Source: Phragmites australis
Taxonomy: Eukaryota > Streptophyta > Magnoliopsida > Poales > Poaceae
DNA length: 64,000 bases
Direction: 5' to 3'
Assembly: GCF_958298935.1 (NCBI RefSeq)
Contig: NC_084942.1
Span: forward strand, 6,455,501-6,519,500
Both the position numbers and the translations under genes were made by a program. The notes under the pieces are model-generated. The model ran no database searches and was not told where the DNA came from. It saw only the letters and a program-made list of their open reading frames with translations. The stretch's first letter is position 1; each line of letters opens with the position of its first letter. This document shows, one piece after another, positions 34,137-45,768 of the stretch.

Positions 34137-35105
34137 GTTGTGCGTGGAGGGAAGGATGATCCCTTCAAAGAGAGCAACCTAATCCAACCTGTGTCTAAAT
34201 TGAATACAAGATCGCCATGTTCTGCGTTCACCGTTCCACTTCTAGATGTAACAACCGATGACCTTAGGGCCCTATTACATGAGCGCCGCCGAATATACCT
34301 CAGGGTTTGCTAACTAGCCGACCATCCTTCTTTACTGGGTTTCTGTATGAGGCAACGAAGGATGGCGATGTTGCCCGACCAGTATGCATCCCACATACAG
34401 GTTCGTCATTTTCTATTTGATCACCATAGTTATCTTATTACTATTGATTCGAATACCCCTCTTCTACTTTAGGCATTCCCAGAAGACGTAGAGTTAATCA
34501 ACAAAGAAATACCACACCTCTTGGCAATGCAAATTCTCTTCGACAGGGGTGTGCTGCCTGGTTCGCGTCGAAGACGACAAAGATCAGCGAACCCAAAGGG
34601 TACAAGAGCTGATGACAATTTAATGCCACTAATGCCTCGGCGTTCCACCAGCCACACAGGAGAAGGTTCAACTTACACTACAAGAGCACGTCCTAGTACC
34701 GTGATAGATGAAGACGACGACGACAACAATTTCATGCCACCAATGCCTTGGCGTTCCACCAGCCACATAGGAGAAGGTTCAACGAACAATACAAGAGCAC
34801 GTGCTCAAATCGTGATACCTCAAGACGACGACGACGACGACGATTTCATACCACCAATGCCTCGGCGTTCCACCAGCCATACAGGAGAAGGTTCAACGAA
34901 CAATACAAGAGCACGTGCTCGAACCGTGATACCTCCGGACGACGACGACGACGATTTCATGCCACCTATGCCTCGACGTTCCACCAGCCACAACCACACA
35001 GTACAAGGTTCAACGAACAATACAAGAGCACGTGCTCGAACCGTGATACCTCCAGACGATGACGACGACGATTTCATGCCACCAATGCCTCGACGATTTC
35101 GGTAA
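34137..35105 (+). pseudogene. Third MULE-1 ORF: unknown protein with Asp-rich tandem repeats
   Basis: An acceptor (TTGCAG ending at 34136) opens a frame VVRGGKDDPFKESNLIQPV... that meets a TAA at 34311-34313. It continues in phase to a donor at 34400 (CATACAG/GTTCG). After an acceptor at 34472 it goes on with AFPEDVELINKEIPHLLAMQ. From 34623 four 37-39 residue repeats follow, each with MPPMPRRSTSHTGEGSTNN, an RARARTV block, and a run of five to seven Asp. The protein ends RRFR at 35105. I do not recognise the family. It could be a separate gene or a distal part of the PMD transcription unit; no clear start codon or promoter is seen. Confidence 0.6.
34623..35105 (+). repeat. Coding tandem repeat, about 111-117 bp units
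   Basis: Four units plus a partial fifth encode alternating basic (RARAR), Ser/Thr and acidic (DDDDD) blocks. The unit length stays a multiple of three and the GAC runs vary in number, which suggests slippage under coding constraint in the past. Confidence 0.85.
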
Positions 35106-35384
35106 TCTACATCATCACTTTTCATCGCCATTTTAAGATGATCACTGATACAAGGGTTAATGTGGTGCATGTTCGAATATACCTTGTTAAGACTGTCGGT
35201 CGCCTTAAAGACTACTTTTTTACTCATACATTTTGAAATGTACAGTTACATTAGCAACTAATTTTTAATTTGGTTACATAAAATACACAGCCAAATCACA
35301 TGAAATGAAGAGCGAAGCTGGCACGAAGAAAACATGTATTTCGGCACACGGTGTGCCGAATACAGGTCATTTTCGGCACACCGT

Positions 35385-35479
35385 GCGCCGAATACATGTG
35401 CTAAATTCGTAAATACAGAAAATAGTTGTCTATTTCAGTAAATACGGTCACGTATATTGTACAAAATCGTATTTTTGCC
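35385..35479 (-). repeat. MULE-1 right TIR
   Basis: Reverse complement matches 27108-27205 with scattered transitions. The palindromic words TTCGGCACA/TGTGCCGAA lie just inside (35337-35395), fewer than at the left end. Confidence 0.85.
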
Positions 35480-35488
35480 GGCACGGAC

Positions 35489-37067
35489 CGGCCTTCGGTT
35501 AGTGGCCGGTCTACGTTAGAACAAGGGTGTATATTTATACATCTAATTTTTTTTAAAAAATTGACTACATATCATATGTAATAGTTGTAGATATCAATAG
35601 CTATTAAAATTTTAGAATTACATGATGTATTTTAACTCAGCAGAATATTCATATTCTCATGTGCCTTTTCTAACTTAGGCACTACCACACTCTATCTCAA
35701 AACCCAATATTGGGTCTGTCGCTATTGTACCCTCACTGTTAAAATATTGGGTCTGTCGCTAGCTTAGGTGAGCTGGTGGTGAGAGATGAGGTGCAAAAGG
35801 AGGTGGAGCTAGCCGCTATGCGGCGCATGCTGGGGCTGCGACGTTGGTGATGAGAGGAGACCGGAGGTGTGAGGCGGACACGAAGAGCCGCTCCTTCCAA
35901 GGCCAGGCAAGGCCGCGTGCCCTGCCACTTTGGCCTCCTACCTGTTGCTCCTTTCATGGTGGAGAGGTGGCGGCGGCACGAACATGGTAGGCGGAGGGGA
36001 GGTAGAACGGCAGTGGTGTGGTCGCGGGAGGCAGAGGAGATGCTCCGGGAGGAGGAGGTGGTGAGAAAGCAGAGGCTGCAGCAGGAGACGGAGGATACAT
36101 TCGGGAGAAGGCAAAGACAAAGAGTATAGAGGGCGAGGAATAGAGCGTGTCTAGAGAAAGGCAAAGCGTGCTGACATCAACCTGTTGGTTTCGCAGGCCC
36201 CTAAACCGAATCGGACAGCAAAAATTAACCCATTCTAAGATTTAACGGTTGGAACACTAATTGATGATGTGGCATGGCGTCAGCTTACGAACACCGTGAC
36301 GTTTGGATTATAAAGATTATCTCTTACATTTTGAACTCAGATGAATTAGGACAATAGCTCGTACTTGACTAATGATCGACCGTTGAAACAACAATCTCCT
36401 TTTAAAGTATATCGTAAAAATCTAATCAATATTGATCCACGTGTCAATGACCTAAGTGGTCAATCTTTTGGAGTGGCAATTTGTCAAATCCCCTATAGAT
36501 CCGGAATTTGTAACACCAAACTTTTAAATTTTAACATGTAGTCGGTGGCAGAGGGGGAAACAAAATACAAGAGGACCAATCGCTCAATGTTTATCAACAA
36601 ACTATACGAGAAGGTAAGGAAAGAGGAGTGTGTGCTAATCGTGTGGTTGGTCATGCCGTGGTGGTGGGTTGATTTGCAATGGACGGTATGGGACTGGGCT
36701 AGGATGCTCGGATCTAGGCAAATAGGGGCTGGAGGCTATATTGGTCTCTACTAGACTTCATCAGTGCCGGTATAGTGTATATATATAAGATAATATAGAT
36801 TGATCACATGAAAATAATATTATTATATTTTCTGGATCATATTTTTATATAGTATATTCGTTTTTGCTTTTACCAGGGACGGACAAACATTATCATTAGT
36901 AGGGCCTTGGCCCCTGGTCAATTTGTTGCACCTGAGTAGCTGTTAGTAGGGTCCCCAGTCAGCCTAATGCTGATGCCCCAACTCCTGGGCCATTTGCAAA
37001 AGCTCAAGTATCGTTGGACCAATTTCTCACCATGCACCGGCCCGGCTAGTTGCAACCCACGTCCCCA
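35489..37067. other. Spacer between the two MULEs, no gene called
   Basis: A short duplication (AATATTGGGTCTGTCGCTA) occurs at about 35707 and 35743. A GC-rich stretch (35760-36130) has frames on both strands without a recognisable domain. The rest is AT-rich. Confidence 0.45.
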
Positions 37068-37078
37068 CGAACAATGGA

Positions 37079-37345
37079 GTTTTTGTATTTTTACGTTTTT
37101 ATCATTAATATTTAAATAAATAGACATCGGATGATAAGTATAAATAGGTTTTTATCGTCCTCTGAAAAGCTTCATAGGGCAGTAAGAATACTACGGTGCC
37201 AATGCCACCTCTTACCGCTCTCTTAAAGGGCGGGTAGGGCCCATCACTGAGCGCCGCCGTGCAACGTCTCTTACTACCCTCTGAGAGGGCGGTTGCCCTC
37301 TGAAAGTGCAGTTAGCCCTTGTCGCCCTCCTAGTGGACGGTTAGC
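37079..37345 (+). repeat. MULE-2 left TIR
   Basis: It pairs with the reverse complement of 40985-41255. It begins GTTTTTGTATTTTTACG and continues through GCCACCTCTTACCGCTCTCT and GGGCGGGTAGGGCCCA. Divergence between the two ends is moderate. Confidence 0.82.
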
Positions 37346-37877
37346 CTCATCGCTTGGAAATTTAATTTTTGTATACGTCAATTTGAAAAATAGTACATAT
37401 TCATTCGGTGAAAAATGTTAGTTGTGCAAAAAGTGGTCAAAACGGTATCACGTAGTAGTTACTTTTTGAAAATTTTGGATTGATGTAAATTTATATATAT
37501 TTGTTTATTTATTTGATATAAAATTGTATGAGTAATTTTTTAGTGATGTCATGTTGAGATGATACAAAATCTAAGTTTTTGAACAATTGTAGTTGTGAAG
37601 CACTATTAGTATAATACCCGATACAAATGTTACATATGTTGATAAATATTACATGGGATATAGGGTTTGTCGTTGCTGCATGAATGGACCCTAACCATAA
37701 AGACATGACGACAATAAATGCTGGCATGTACGGTACGCCTAAAGACTAACCTAATAGCGTGTCACTGCTAATCCTAACATGCTGTCGGGTTACGGTAGAT
37801 ACTCTCTACTGAGTGCACCTAGAATATTTGTCCTTTCTCAGATCATCGGGGCCACCCACCTTAGCATGACGGGCCCT

Positions 37878-40451
37878 CTACCGCTTCCTTGCCCTCTCTT
37901 CTTCACGTGCTTGAGCCACGGTGAACTCCTCCACTGCCTTCCTCATGCGCTCCTCCTCCTGCAGTTTTAGCCATAGTTCCTCCTGTTGTTGCTTATACTC
38001 CCGACGTTCGTATGCTTCCCTCCTCCACCGCATACTCATGTCGACCCACCGCTTCTGGTCTTCATTTTGCTCCATGTCAAGCTATTCTATGAAGTCACAG
38101 ATAGGTGGAGGGGACTGAATAAATGAAACAAGATGCGAGATTAGTAAAATAGTGTATGAAATCGTATGGAAAGTGCCACATGAGTGATCTATGTCGCTAT
38201 ACCGGTGGATACTCATACGTTCCATATTGAGGCTTGTCATATTGGTAGTTGGCACACATGAAGAAGCGTAGATCATAGGTGTAGGAGATGTCCTGGGACT
38301 CGCGAAGCCTACAAAGGTCGCCACAGAAACACACCGGCAGTTCGACCCCCTGAGGAATGAAAATCCCCCAAAGTGGCAACACAAATTAGCGGAAGAATAC
38401 CAGCTGTGCCAATCAATGCTATCAGGATAAGATGGTTATCGTCTCCGAGGTGGTGATGCGAAGTTGTAAGGATGGGTACCAACAAATCCACCATTATTTT
38501 TAGGGTTATCAATGTCCTCCGGAGATGGAGGTCTCGGAGGAGGGGGTCGTTGTGGCCTGAAATCGTCATTGTTGTGATCATATTAAGCTATCACGTTAGT
38601 AGCACGTCTTATTTCTTTGTCGGTTGTACGACATCTTGATGTGGTGCATGAACGTCCTCTTGCAATGTTCTATATAAATCCCATGCATAATACCTTCAAC
38701 AATTCCAACAAGTGGGAGGGACCTCATATCCCGCATAACCCAGTTGTAGATTTTAGCAAAATTGGTTATCATTATCCCATACCTTGCCTCTCCAGTGTCG
38801 TACATCAATGCCTATTTATCTCTTGGCTTATTTTGTATCCACTACGAAAAGTTCCTAACAACGGACCCTAACCTCCTTGCTATCTGGGAAGTATCTGTTG
38901 GGATGGGTCCAAGAGAATCCAGGTCATCTTCTATGTCTGTTAGCTCAGCTGTCTGCTTCGTAGTTAGTTCGTTTGCTATTTTGGTTGCACAATTTCTTGA
39001 AAAGATTCATCAAGTCCTTGTTTTTGAATTATCTATAAAAGTTTACACCCATATATCTCATGCACCGCCTGCTCTTCAAGTCGGGCCACTTTGCTCTTAC
39101 ACACCATTGAACACTGCCGTATTGTATATCCAGCAAAGCCTGTAACAACCCTGCATGACTATCATGAATCAAACATACATCAGGCTGGTCCAGAACAATA
39201 GCATTCTTGACCTGCTCAAGAAACCAATACCAGCTCTCCCTATTCTCACTCTCCACGAAGGCAAACCCCAGTGGCATATATTGTGGCTTCCAGGGTTTCT
39301 CGCACATATTGTGGCTTGTTAACATGGCAAGTTGTCATATGAATCTTTGTATGTCCCAAACCTCATCTCAATAGCCTTCTGTTTCGTCATTCATACCTTG
39401 GTGTAGTTTATTGTATACTGGAACCTTACCTTAATAGCACATATTATTGATCGTGGCTCATACTTTAGGTTATCCATAATCTCTCCGTATATAACATTGG
39501 CAACAAGTTTTAGTAGGAGAATTCTATTTTCTCAATGTGGCAGTTATGCTCCCTAACTATTAAGCACTCCCAATAGTCAACTCACTTCCCCCTGAATGCG
39601 TGCACCCGCCACGTACAATCAGGCACCAAACACTTGACGTCTTACTCTCTTTTGCTCGACTTCACAACCTTGAACTGCCTCCGAAGAGACAGGAACTAGA
39701 ATTTCACTGCATCAATAACAACCTACTTATTAGGGTACATAACACCCTGGGACACCTCGTTCTCATGATATTTTCAAGGTGTCTGATGACCCTCACTCAC
39801 CACTAGCTTTGAAAATTCCTGATTCTACCACTCTGCAGGAACATAAACATTTCCCTCCTCATCGGATGAATCCTCATCGGCAATGGTTGCCTCTAGCTCT
39901 TGATCCTTCCTCTCCATCTTTTTAATTATACTAGGGATGTTCTCCTCCTCATCAGCTATACCCCTCAGTTGCATCTCCCACATATCCCCAACGTCTTGCT
40001 CGTCCCCCACAGTTGTTAGGTCTGCTTCACCCATCACTGCCTGACTTGTTACTGCTACTGCTTTAGCAACGTTTATCTCTATTGGATCCTTCTGGTACGC
40101 CTCAGCTAGCAACATAAGAGGGAGATCACGTTCACATGATATATCTACGTACCGCCTCCAAGTAGATATCGCATTAATTTGGACGAGCTCCCCAAAGTAT
40201 CCCTGAGTAGCACGACTTAGCACAATTCTCAGCTTAAGCTCATGTTGCTGGGGATCCAGTTGAAAATAGCGCATCAGCCACTTGCACACGCCCACTATGG
40301 TTCTCTCATTGGCTCTACTAAGTCCCTTGACGACATGCTGAAATCCAGAGAGATCTACACTAATAGGACCATAACCAATTTGATCTTCACCATAATATAT
40401 CTGAAAATATAATTTATCGGACATCCCTGTAAACATCCGAAAATTGTCCAA
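37878..40451 (-). pseudogene. mudrA: mudrA-like transposase of MULE-2, broken
   Basis: Reading leftwards, the N-terminal part (40451-39825) has DKLYFQIYYGEDQIGYGPIS and a long acidic linker. The DDE region is at 39325-39029: PLGFAFVESENRESWYWFLE, QPDVCLIHDSHAGLLQAL, and WPDLKSRRCMRYMGVNFYR. A C-terminal part near 38808-38596 (NFAKIYNWVMRDMRSLPLVG) matches the region before the SWIM finger. A proline-rich, then Glu/Arg-rich coiled tail (38075-37878) follows. Several frame changes and stops divide the pieces. Order and spacing follow plant MULE transposases; activity is excluded. Confidence 0.8.
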
Positions 40452-40984
40452 TGTTAATACTGGAAAACTATACTTCTTATTATCGAAACTCTAACAAAAT
40501 TACCGACACCGATGATCACCTAACAATACGTTTAGTTCACTACAATCAATATTGATCCTAAGCAAACTAACCAGTTTAAACTAATTAACCATCCATCTAT
40601 TTAACAAAGTTTCTAATTATCTATAATTATTAATTACATCATTATTCTGTAAATCTAGATAATCGAAACTACCGTACTCTTCTAAATACTACTATACATC
40701 TGATAGCTATCCTACCTTTCGAAACCATAAGTCTCATATAATATAACTAATGTTATGTCACTAAACTCTAGATCTAGTGGTATTTTAATTACTAATAAAA
40801 ACATAAGTCTAGAAAAATTACCGAAAACCGAGATCCAAAATCCGAAGATAAAAAATAGTAGGGTTTCACCGCGCTGCCCCCTCTCCTCTCCTCCCCCTCT
40901 ATTTCCTTTTTTCTAGATTAAAATGGCTATTTCTGCTGATTTTCAGCCTTTTTTATACTATGAGGGCATTGGAGGGGGCGGGAG

Positions 40985-41255
40985 CGGCGGGCTAACTGCT
41001 CCTAAGAGGGCGGCAAGGGGGCTACCCACCCTCTCAGTGGGCAGTAAGAGGCAGTAAGGCCGGCGGGCACAGGGGTGGGCCCTACCCACTCTTTGAGAGG
41101 GCGGTAAGAGGTGGTGCTGTCACCGTGGCATCCTTACCGTCCTTTGAAAGGGCTACAACCCTTTTAGAAGACGGTAAATGCCTATTTGTGTAAATAATGC
41201 CATCATGGGTCTATTTATTTAAAAATTAACAATAAAAATATAAAAATAAAAACTT
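40985..41255 (-). repeat. MULE-2 right TIR
   Basis: Reverse complement of the left TIR. It includes GGGCGGTAAGAGGTGGT and GTCTATTTATTTAAA, and ends just before the target copy at 41256. Confidence 0.82.
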
Positions 41256-41266
41256 CGAACAATGGA

Positions 41267-42424
41267 GGAGAAATGAAGTCAACCAGCAAACAACACCACG
41301 TGGCGCTTCACGTATGAAGTGACCAGCCTATAAGGTACAAATCGATGATCGCCAATCAGCTCGGCTGTGCATCAGCCCCATCCTCAAATTGATGTCAATG
41401 TAAGCACAATTGGACACATTACACTAGGGTTCTTCCATCCTTGATTTTTTCTTTCTTAAATTCTAGTCCTTTTCCATGTAAAATGCAATCCTTACTAGTA
41501 CGGTGCTACTCGGTTGTAAACTTGTAATCCAATTTGATTGGATTAATGTGACCTATAGGCCATCTTAGGATTTGGGAATTTTCCTTTTAAAATTGCAGTT
41601 TGACAGTCCACCAATCCCTAATAGTACCAATACAGTAATAAGTTACTACTGCTACCATATTTCATATATTAATTTTATAGTTAGTGTCTCAATTATTTGG
41701 GTAGGGGAAGATAATGGGCAATTTTTTATAAGAAAATCAACAACTATCATCACTAATGCAAGGAGTTCAAGTGTAAATGCATCAAAACCTATGCCGAGAG
41801 AAAATTTTACGGTGCCTCAACTAATTGATTTGAACAAGCTTCCTCAGGATCATCCCGGACTCGCGCGCACCCTAGCCAGCCCACCTGAGCCATCATCATC
41901 CCCCGCAGATCCCCTCCCTCCTTCCTGTTCATTGTCTGAAACCACCATGGAAATCTGTAGCAATCCGGTCAGATTCGGATGAGAGAAGGACTCAAAGATT
42001 GTCAAGACGTGATCAACCCAGACTTTGCCCAGAGAGTCCCAAAACGAGTTTTCTTGAGCCATTGGAAGCTAGAGCCTGAACCAATTCCACCTGAGCCCGA
42101 TGGAAAAAGGAGTTGACCTCAATCTCAAGTCCACGGCTGCACGAGTTCGAATCGAATTCAAGAGATTGGAAAGCATATCTCTCCTACTTAAAAAGCAGCA
42201 AAAGAGTCCTGCACAGGACTCATGAGTCCCTCGCCCACCCCATCCCCCTCTCTCACATAACAGCCGCACCACCAGGTAGGCCCCCTGCGCATCCAACCTC
42301 AATCCCGATCATGCGCCCCTCCCTAAACCCTGTGCACAGGACGGCTTCCTCCGCTCCTCCCACGCGCCGCCTCTGCCTCAGCATCCCCCGCCCCCGCAGC
42401 AGCACCACCACCACCGGTAGCAAC
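41267..42424. other. Spacer with an unrecognised 136-codon frame
   Basis: A plus-strand frame (41572-41982) includes NFTVPQLIDLNKLPQDHPG. The first half looks like AT-rich non-coding DNA read through by chance; the second half could be an exon fragment. I do not recognise it. It may belong to the capture cluster that starts at 42425. Confidence 0.35.
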
Positions 42425-42995
42425 AGCTTCCACAGACAACAATGCTGAGTGGTTCACCCTCATCGACCTAGGTAAGGCGCTCCCACTCCCTTCCCCCACC
42501 CCTGCACCACCCCAAGACCCCAGGCGCATGACACTTGCTTACTACTCCGGTGCAAATGGTGATGGCCACATCACGGGCACTGACACCACTAGCTTCTTCG
42601 CCATGTTCGAGCTCTCACACGCCAACCTCAAGCAGGTGAGCGTGGGGCCACTCATCGCCTCCTCCTCCCCTCCTGGGTAGTCACATCTTAGGTTGTTCTT
42701 GATGAATGGTTATTGAAGTTTTCCTGTTTGTGGATTTACATGTGAAGGTGTGGGCGATCGTGGACTTCAAGAGGCAAGGATATCTCGGATTCATCGAGTT
42801 CATCACCGCAATGCAGGTTTGCCCCTCTCCCTCCTTGGGTAGTGTGTGCTGCTGGTAAGGAATGGTGTGGTTGCGCTTGTGAGTTGGTGACTGATTACTT
42901 GGTCTGTTCCAAATTGCAAACCATAGCTAGTGTTTCTGGTGCAAGCAGGGAAGGAGATCACCCAAGATAGTCTCAAACGTGAATGTATTGGCCTG
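42425..42995 (+). pseudogene. EH-domain protein gene fragment (EHD/Eps15 type)
   Basis: Three or four exon pieces encode an EH domain: NAEWFTLIDL (about 42440-42470), ANGDGHITGTDTTSFFAMFE with SHANLKQ (about 42555-42634, followed by GTGAGC), VWAIVDFKRQGYLGFIEFIT and AMQ (about 42748-42816, after an acceptor), and VQAGKEITQDSLKRE (about 42940-42990). EH domains bind NPF motifs in endocytic adaptor proteins. The pieces keep their introns, so this is captured genomic DNA, not a retrocopy. The rest of the gene is absent and frames are broken. Confidence 0.75.
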
Positions 42996-43088
42996 TGAAC
43001 CGAGCTTCACCTGTTTTCCCCCTTGTCGTTCTGTGAGTTTATTTGTTTGTGGATGTTTGAACTGGATTGTTGATGGTGGTTTCTGCAG

Positions 43089-43605
43089 ACCTGAATACCT
43101 TGGATCCGCCTGAAGATATGGAGTTTGATATGATTGGTGTTGATGCATTGATAGTTAATGCTTTTAGGAGAATCCTCACCGCATAGGTATTTCCCTGTTT
43201 TCATGTGTACCATCAGATAACTGAGAACTCTGTTTTATGTATTTTAATACTTCATGTATGTCGGAGTTCTGGATTGGTAAGTGTTTAACTTGTACTTCCT
43301 TTTTGGATCAATAGTTCCTGCCATGGCAATTGAGAAAATCTTCATGGTTGACAACACCTTAGTTATAGCAGATGAGATTCTTTCACATAGACTAGGGCTT
43401 ATTCCACTTGATGTAGATCAAAGGCTTTTTTATTATATTGTAGGTAAGTAACTTAACTGTTCTAGCTTCACCTTCATACATTTACAATAATAGCCATATG
43501 ATTGTTTCTTTCTGTTTTCATAGAAAACGATGTCCCAAATGAAAGGAACACTATCGTGTATAAACTGCATGTTTCATGTGAAAAGGGTTCTCAACGAATT
43601 ACAGG
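43089..43605 (+). pseudogene. RPAC1 (RNA polymerase I/III subunit AC40) gene fragment
   Basis: Exon pieces encode MEFDMIGVDALIVNAFRRIL (43115-43175), AIEKIFMVDNTLVIADEILS with HRLGLIPLDVDQRLFYYIV (43325-43445), and ENDVPNERNTIVYKLHVSCE with KGSQRIT (43525-43602). These are consecutive in the RPAC1 family, a core assembly subunit shared by RNA polymerases I and III. The first exon seems fused to the end of the EH fragment (DLNTLDPP reads like EH-family sequence). A TAG follows RRILTA. Introns are kept. No upstream or downstream parts of RPAC1 occur here. Confidence 0.85.
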
Positions 43606-43996
43606 TATACCTTATTTTCCTATAATGTTGTGCCCTATACAGATTCGTGTCAATACAGTGATCTTCTTTTGTTATGTAAAATTTGCCCTTCCAGTATTTA
43701 TCATGCAGGAATGGGTTTGTTTCTCAATGATGTGCTCCATCTTAATCTTCTAAGCCATAATTGCCCATTGCTTTTCAAAATGAAATGCCCAATATACTTT
43801 ATTGTTAGAACAACTCATTCCTCAAATTGGAAAGTTCTAGGAACCCTATCTTGTAATCATGTTTGTACTTAATTGACATATATTAGATTTTTTTCTAAAA
43901 TCTACTGTAATGATAAAATAAGAATTCTATTCGTAGTTACCTTATTAATGAGTTTTACGTGCCTCAAATTGTCATCTTGTGCACTTAGTCATCTAA

Positions 43997-44210
<214 letters not shown>

Positions 44211-45342
44211 ATGAGGTATATTTTTCAAACCATTAAATAAATAATCAAAGCATTTATTGCATTCCTGTGTTAGTTTTTTTCTTCTCTTTTTTATATTTCT
44301 CAGTTATTCCCAATTGCATTAGATCTGTGCATGTACATGTTTTCTTGAGCCTTGCTTCATTGAATTTCCCCATGGATAAATAAGGTGCTACCTATCATGC
44401 TATATGTTCGTCCAATGATCTGATTCATGATCACGAACATTCGCGATGCATTGATAACATACATGTGTGGCTTATTGGTATGTGCGTAAGTTTTTTTTCT
44501 ATTATACATATGCCACTTATCAGCATGTGCGTTAACTTTTTCCCTTTTTTGCGAATCCTTGCTTCATTCACTTCCAATTTACTTGTGGAGTAATTTTTCA
44601 CTCATCATGAGCTATGCTTGTATTCAGAACTGTATCTCCCTTTTTCTCTTTTTTACGAGGGTTGTTTGTTCGTTGCAGGTATGAATTCCAAATGACAGAT
44701 AGTATTTGTGCTTTAGTGATTTGTAGAGATACATCAGTGTAAATTGACTGCTGGTACTATTGGCGCTAACTAGGATATGATAACAGAGGTTGAGATTTAT
44801 AGGTCTGTTTTGTTCAGTGTTGCTTCCTATCTATGATTTTTATCTGATTGTCTAAAACTATATGATTGTAAACTAAACATGGGACCTTATTGTAAAAATG
44901 TGAGTTTTTTTCAGCTGCATCTTGATCATCGTTAGAAAGCCGCTCCAATAAATGATTTCAAGGCTTGTTAATTTCATATATATAGGAAACAGTGAGATTC
45001 TAGGCTAGGTTTCAATGTCATGACCAGTGAATTTCAGTCTTGCTAATATAGAAAACAATGGAAGTCGTGGAGTTGCTGATAATTTTTTATTTTACTTGAG
45101 TTTTTGGATGGCATGCTAAATCTGTTTATTCTTCCATTAGGAATATGATAGAAAGCAATTCCCTTTCACAAAGTATTAATTAATCTGTTGGCTCTGTATT
45201 TCTCCTTAATGGTGCTTATCAATTCACTTAGAGTACTAATTACTCCCTTGCTGTTTGCACATATTGTCCTATTTTATTCTACCATAACACCTTTTGTTCC
45301 TCACCAATAATGGTATGTGGTTACTTTGTTCCCAGCTGATGC

Positions 45343-45768
45343 AAGGTCATTGGTTTACCAAGCAAGAAACGAAGCATCTGAGTTTCGTTTGAAATGGGGT
45401 TATGAGATGCCTGTAGATGTGTTAGCAAAATGGTATTGAACCTTTCCTTATTCAAGTTCTCAATTTGATAATTGTGCTTCATGCATATAACCAAGGAGTA
45501 GCTATAAGCATATAATGTTACTTATTTGATTTATGTTTAAGGATAGCAAACAAAGCACAAATTTACACGCACCATGCCTACATGAGACCCCTTGGAGTAG
45601 GTTAGTATCATCATATGACACATGTTATCTATTCCATTAGCTTCTATCTTCTACCTTGTGCTCTACTATTCAGTCAGCTTATAGCTTATTGCCCATCATG
45701 TTGATTTTCTTTGGCTACATTCTTCAGTTGCTATGGTCTTGTGCTATGACGAAGAGAAAATTGCCTAG
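45343..45768 (+). pseudogene. Proteasome alpha-6 (PAA) gene fragment
   Basis: Three exon pieces encode [20 protein letters not shown] with [13 protein letters not shown] (about 45340-45435), IANKAQIYTHHAYMRPLGV (about 45543-45600), and VAMVLCYDEEKIA (about 45727-45765), then a TAG. They are consecutive in the 20S proteasome alpha-6 subunit. Intron positions are retained. The N-terminal and C-terminal parts are missing. This is the fourth unrelated gene fragment in the cluster. Confidence 0.85.

Larger units (their letters stand above)
27108..35479 (+). mobile_element. Mutator-like element (MULE-1) carrying three ORFs, 8.4 kb
   Basis: Both ends are defined by a perfect 9-bp target duplication GGCACGGAC (27099-27107 and 35480-35488). 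The terminal inverted repeats begin GGTAAAAATACAATTTTG on the left and, read inwards from the right, GGCAAAAATACGATTTTG; they stay alike for about 95 bp. Inside, all on the plus strand, are a mudrA-type transposase (28404-30992), a plant mobile domain gene (31166-33764) and a third repeat-rich ORF (34137-35105). All three have stops, so this copy is probably not autonomous now. The 9-bp duplication and long TIRs are diagnostic for MULEs. Confidence 0.95.
37079..41255 (-). mobile_element. Second Mutator-like element (MULE-2), 4.2 kb
   Basis: Flanking copies of CGAACAATGGA (37068-37078 and 41256-41266) form an 11-bp target duplication, possibly 9 bp with chance extension. The long inverted repeats run to about 270 bp (37079-37345 and 40985-41255). 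They share blocks such as TTTAAATAAATAGAC and CCACCTCTTACCGC. The interior encodes a broken mudrA-like transposase on the minus strand. It differs in TIR sequence from MULE-1. Confidence 0.9.

Noticed and set aside
35739..36164. 141-codon minus-strand frame
   Set aside because: It is Ser/Pro/Arg-rich with no recognisable domain and overlaps an equally good opposite frame.
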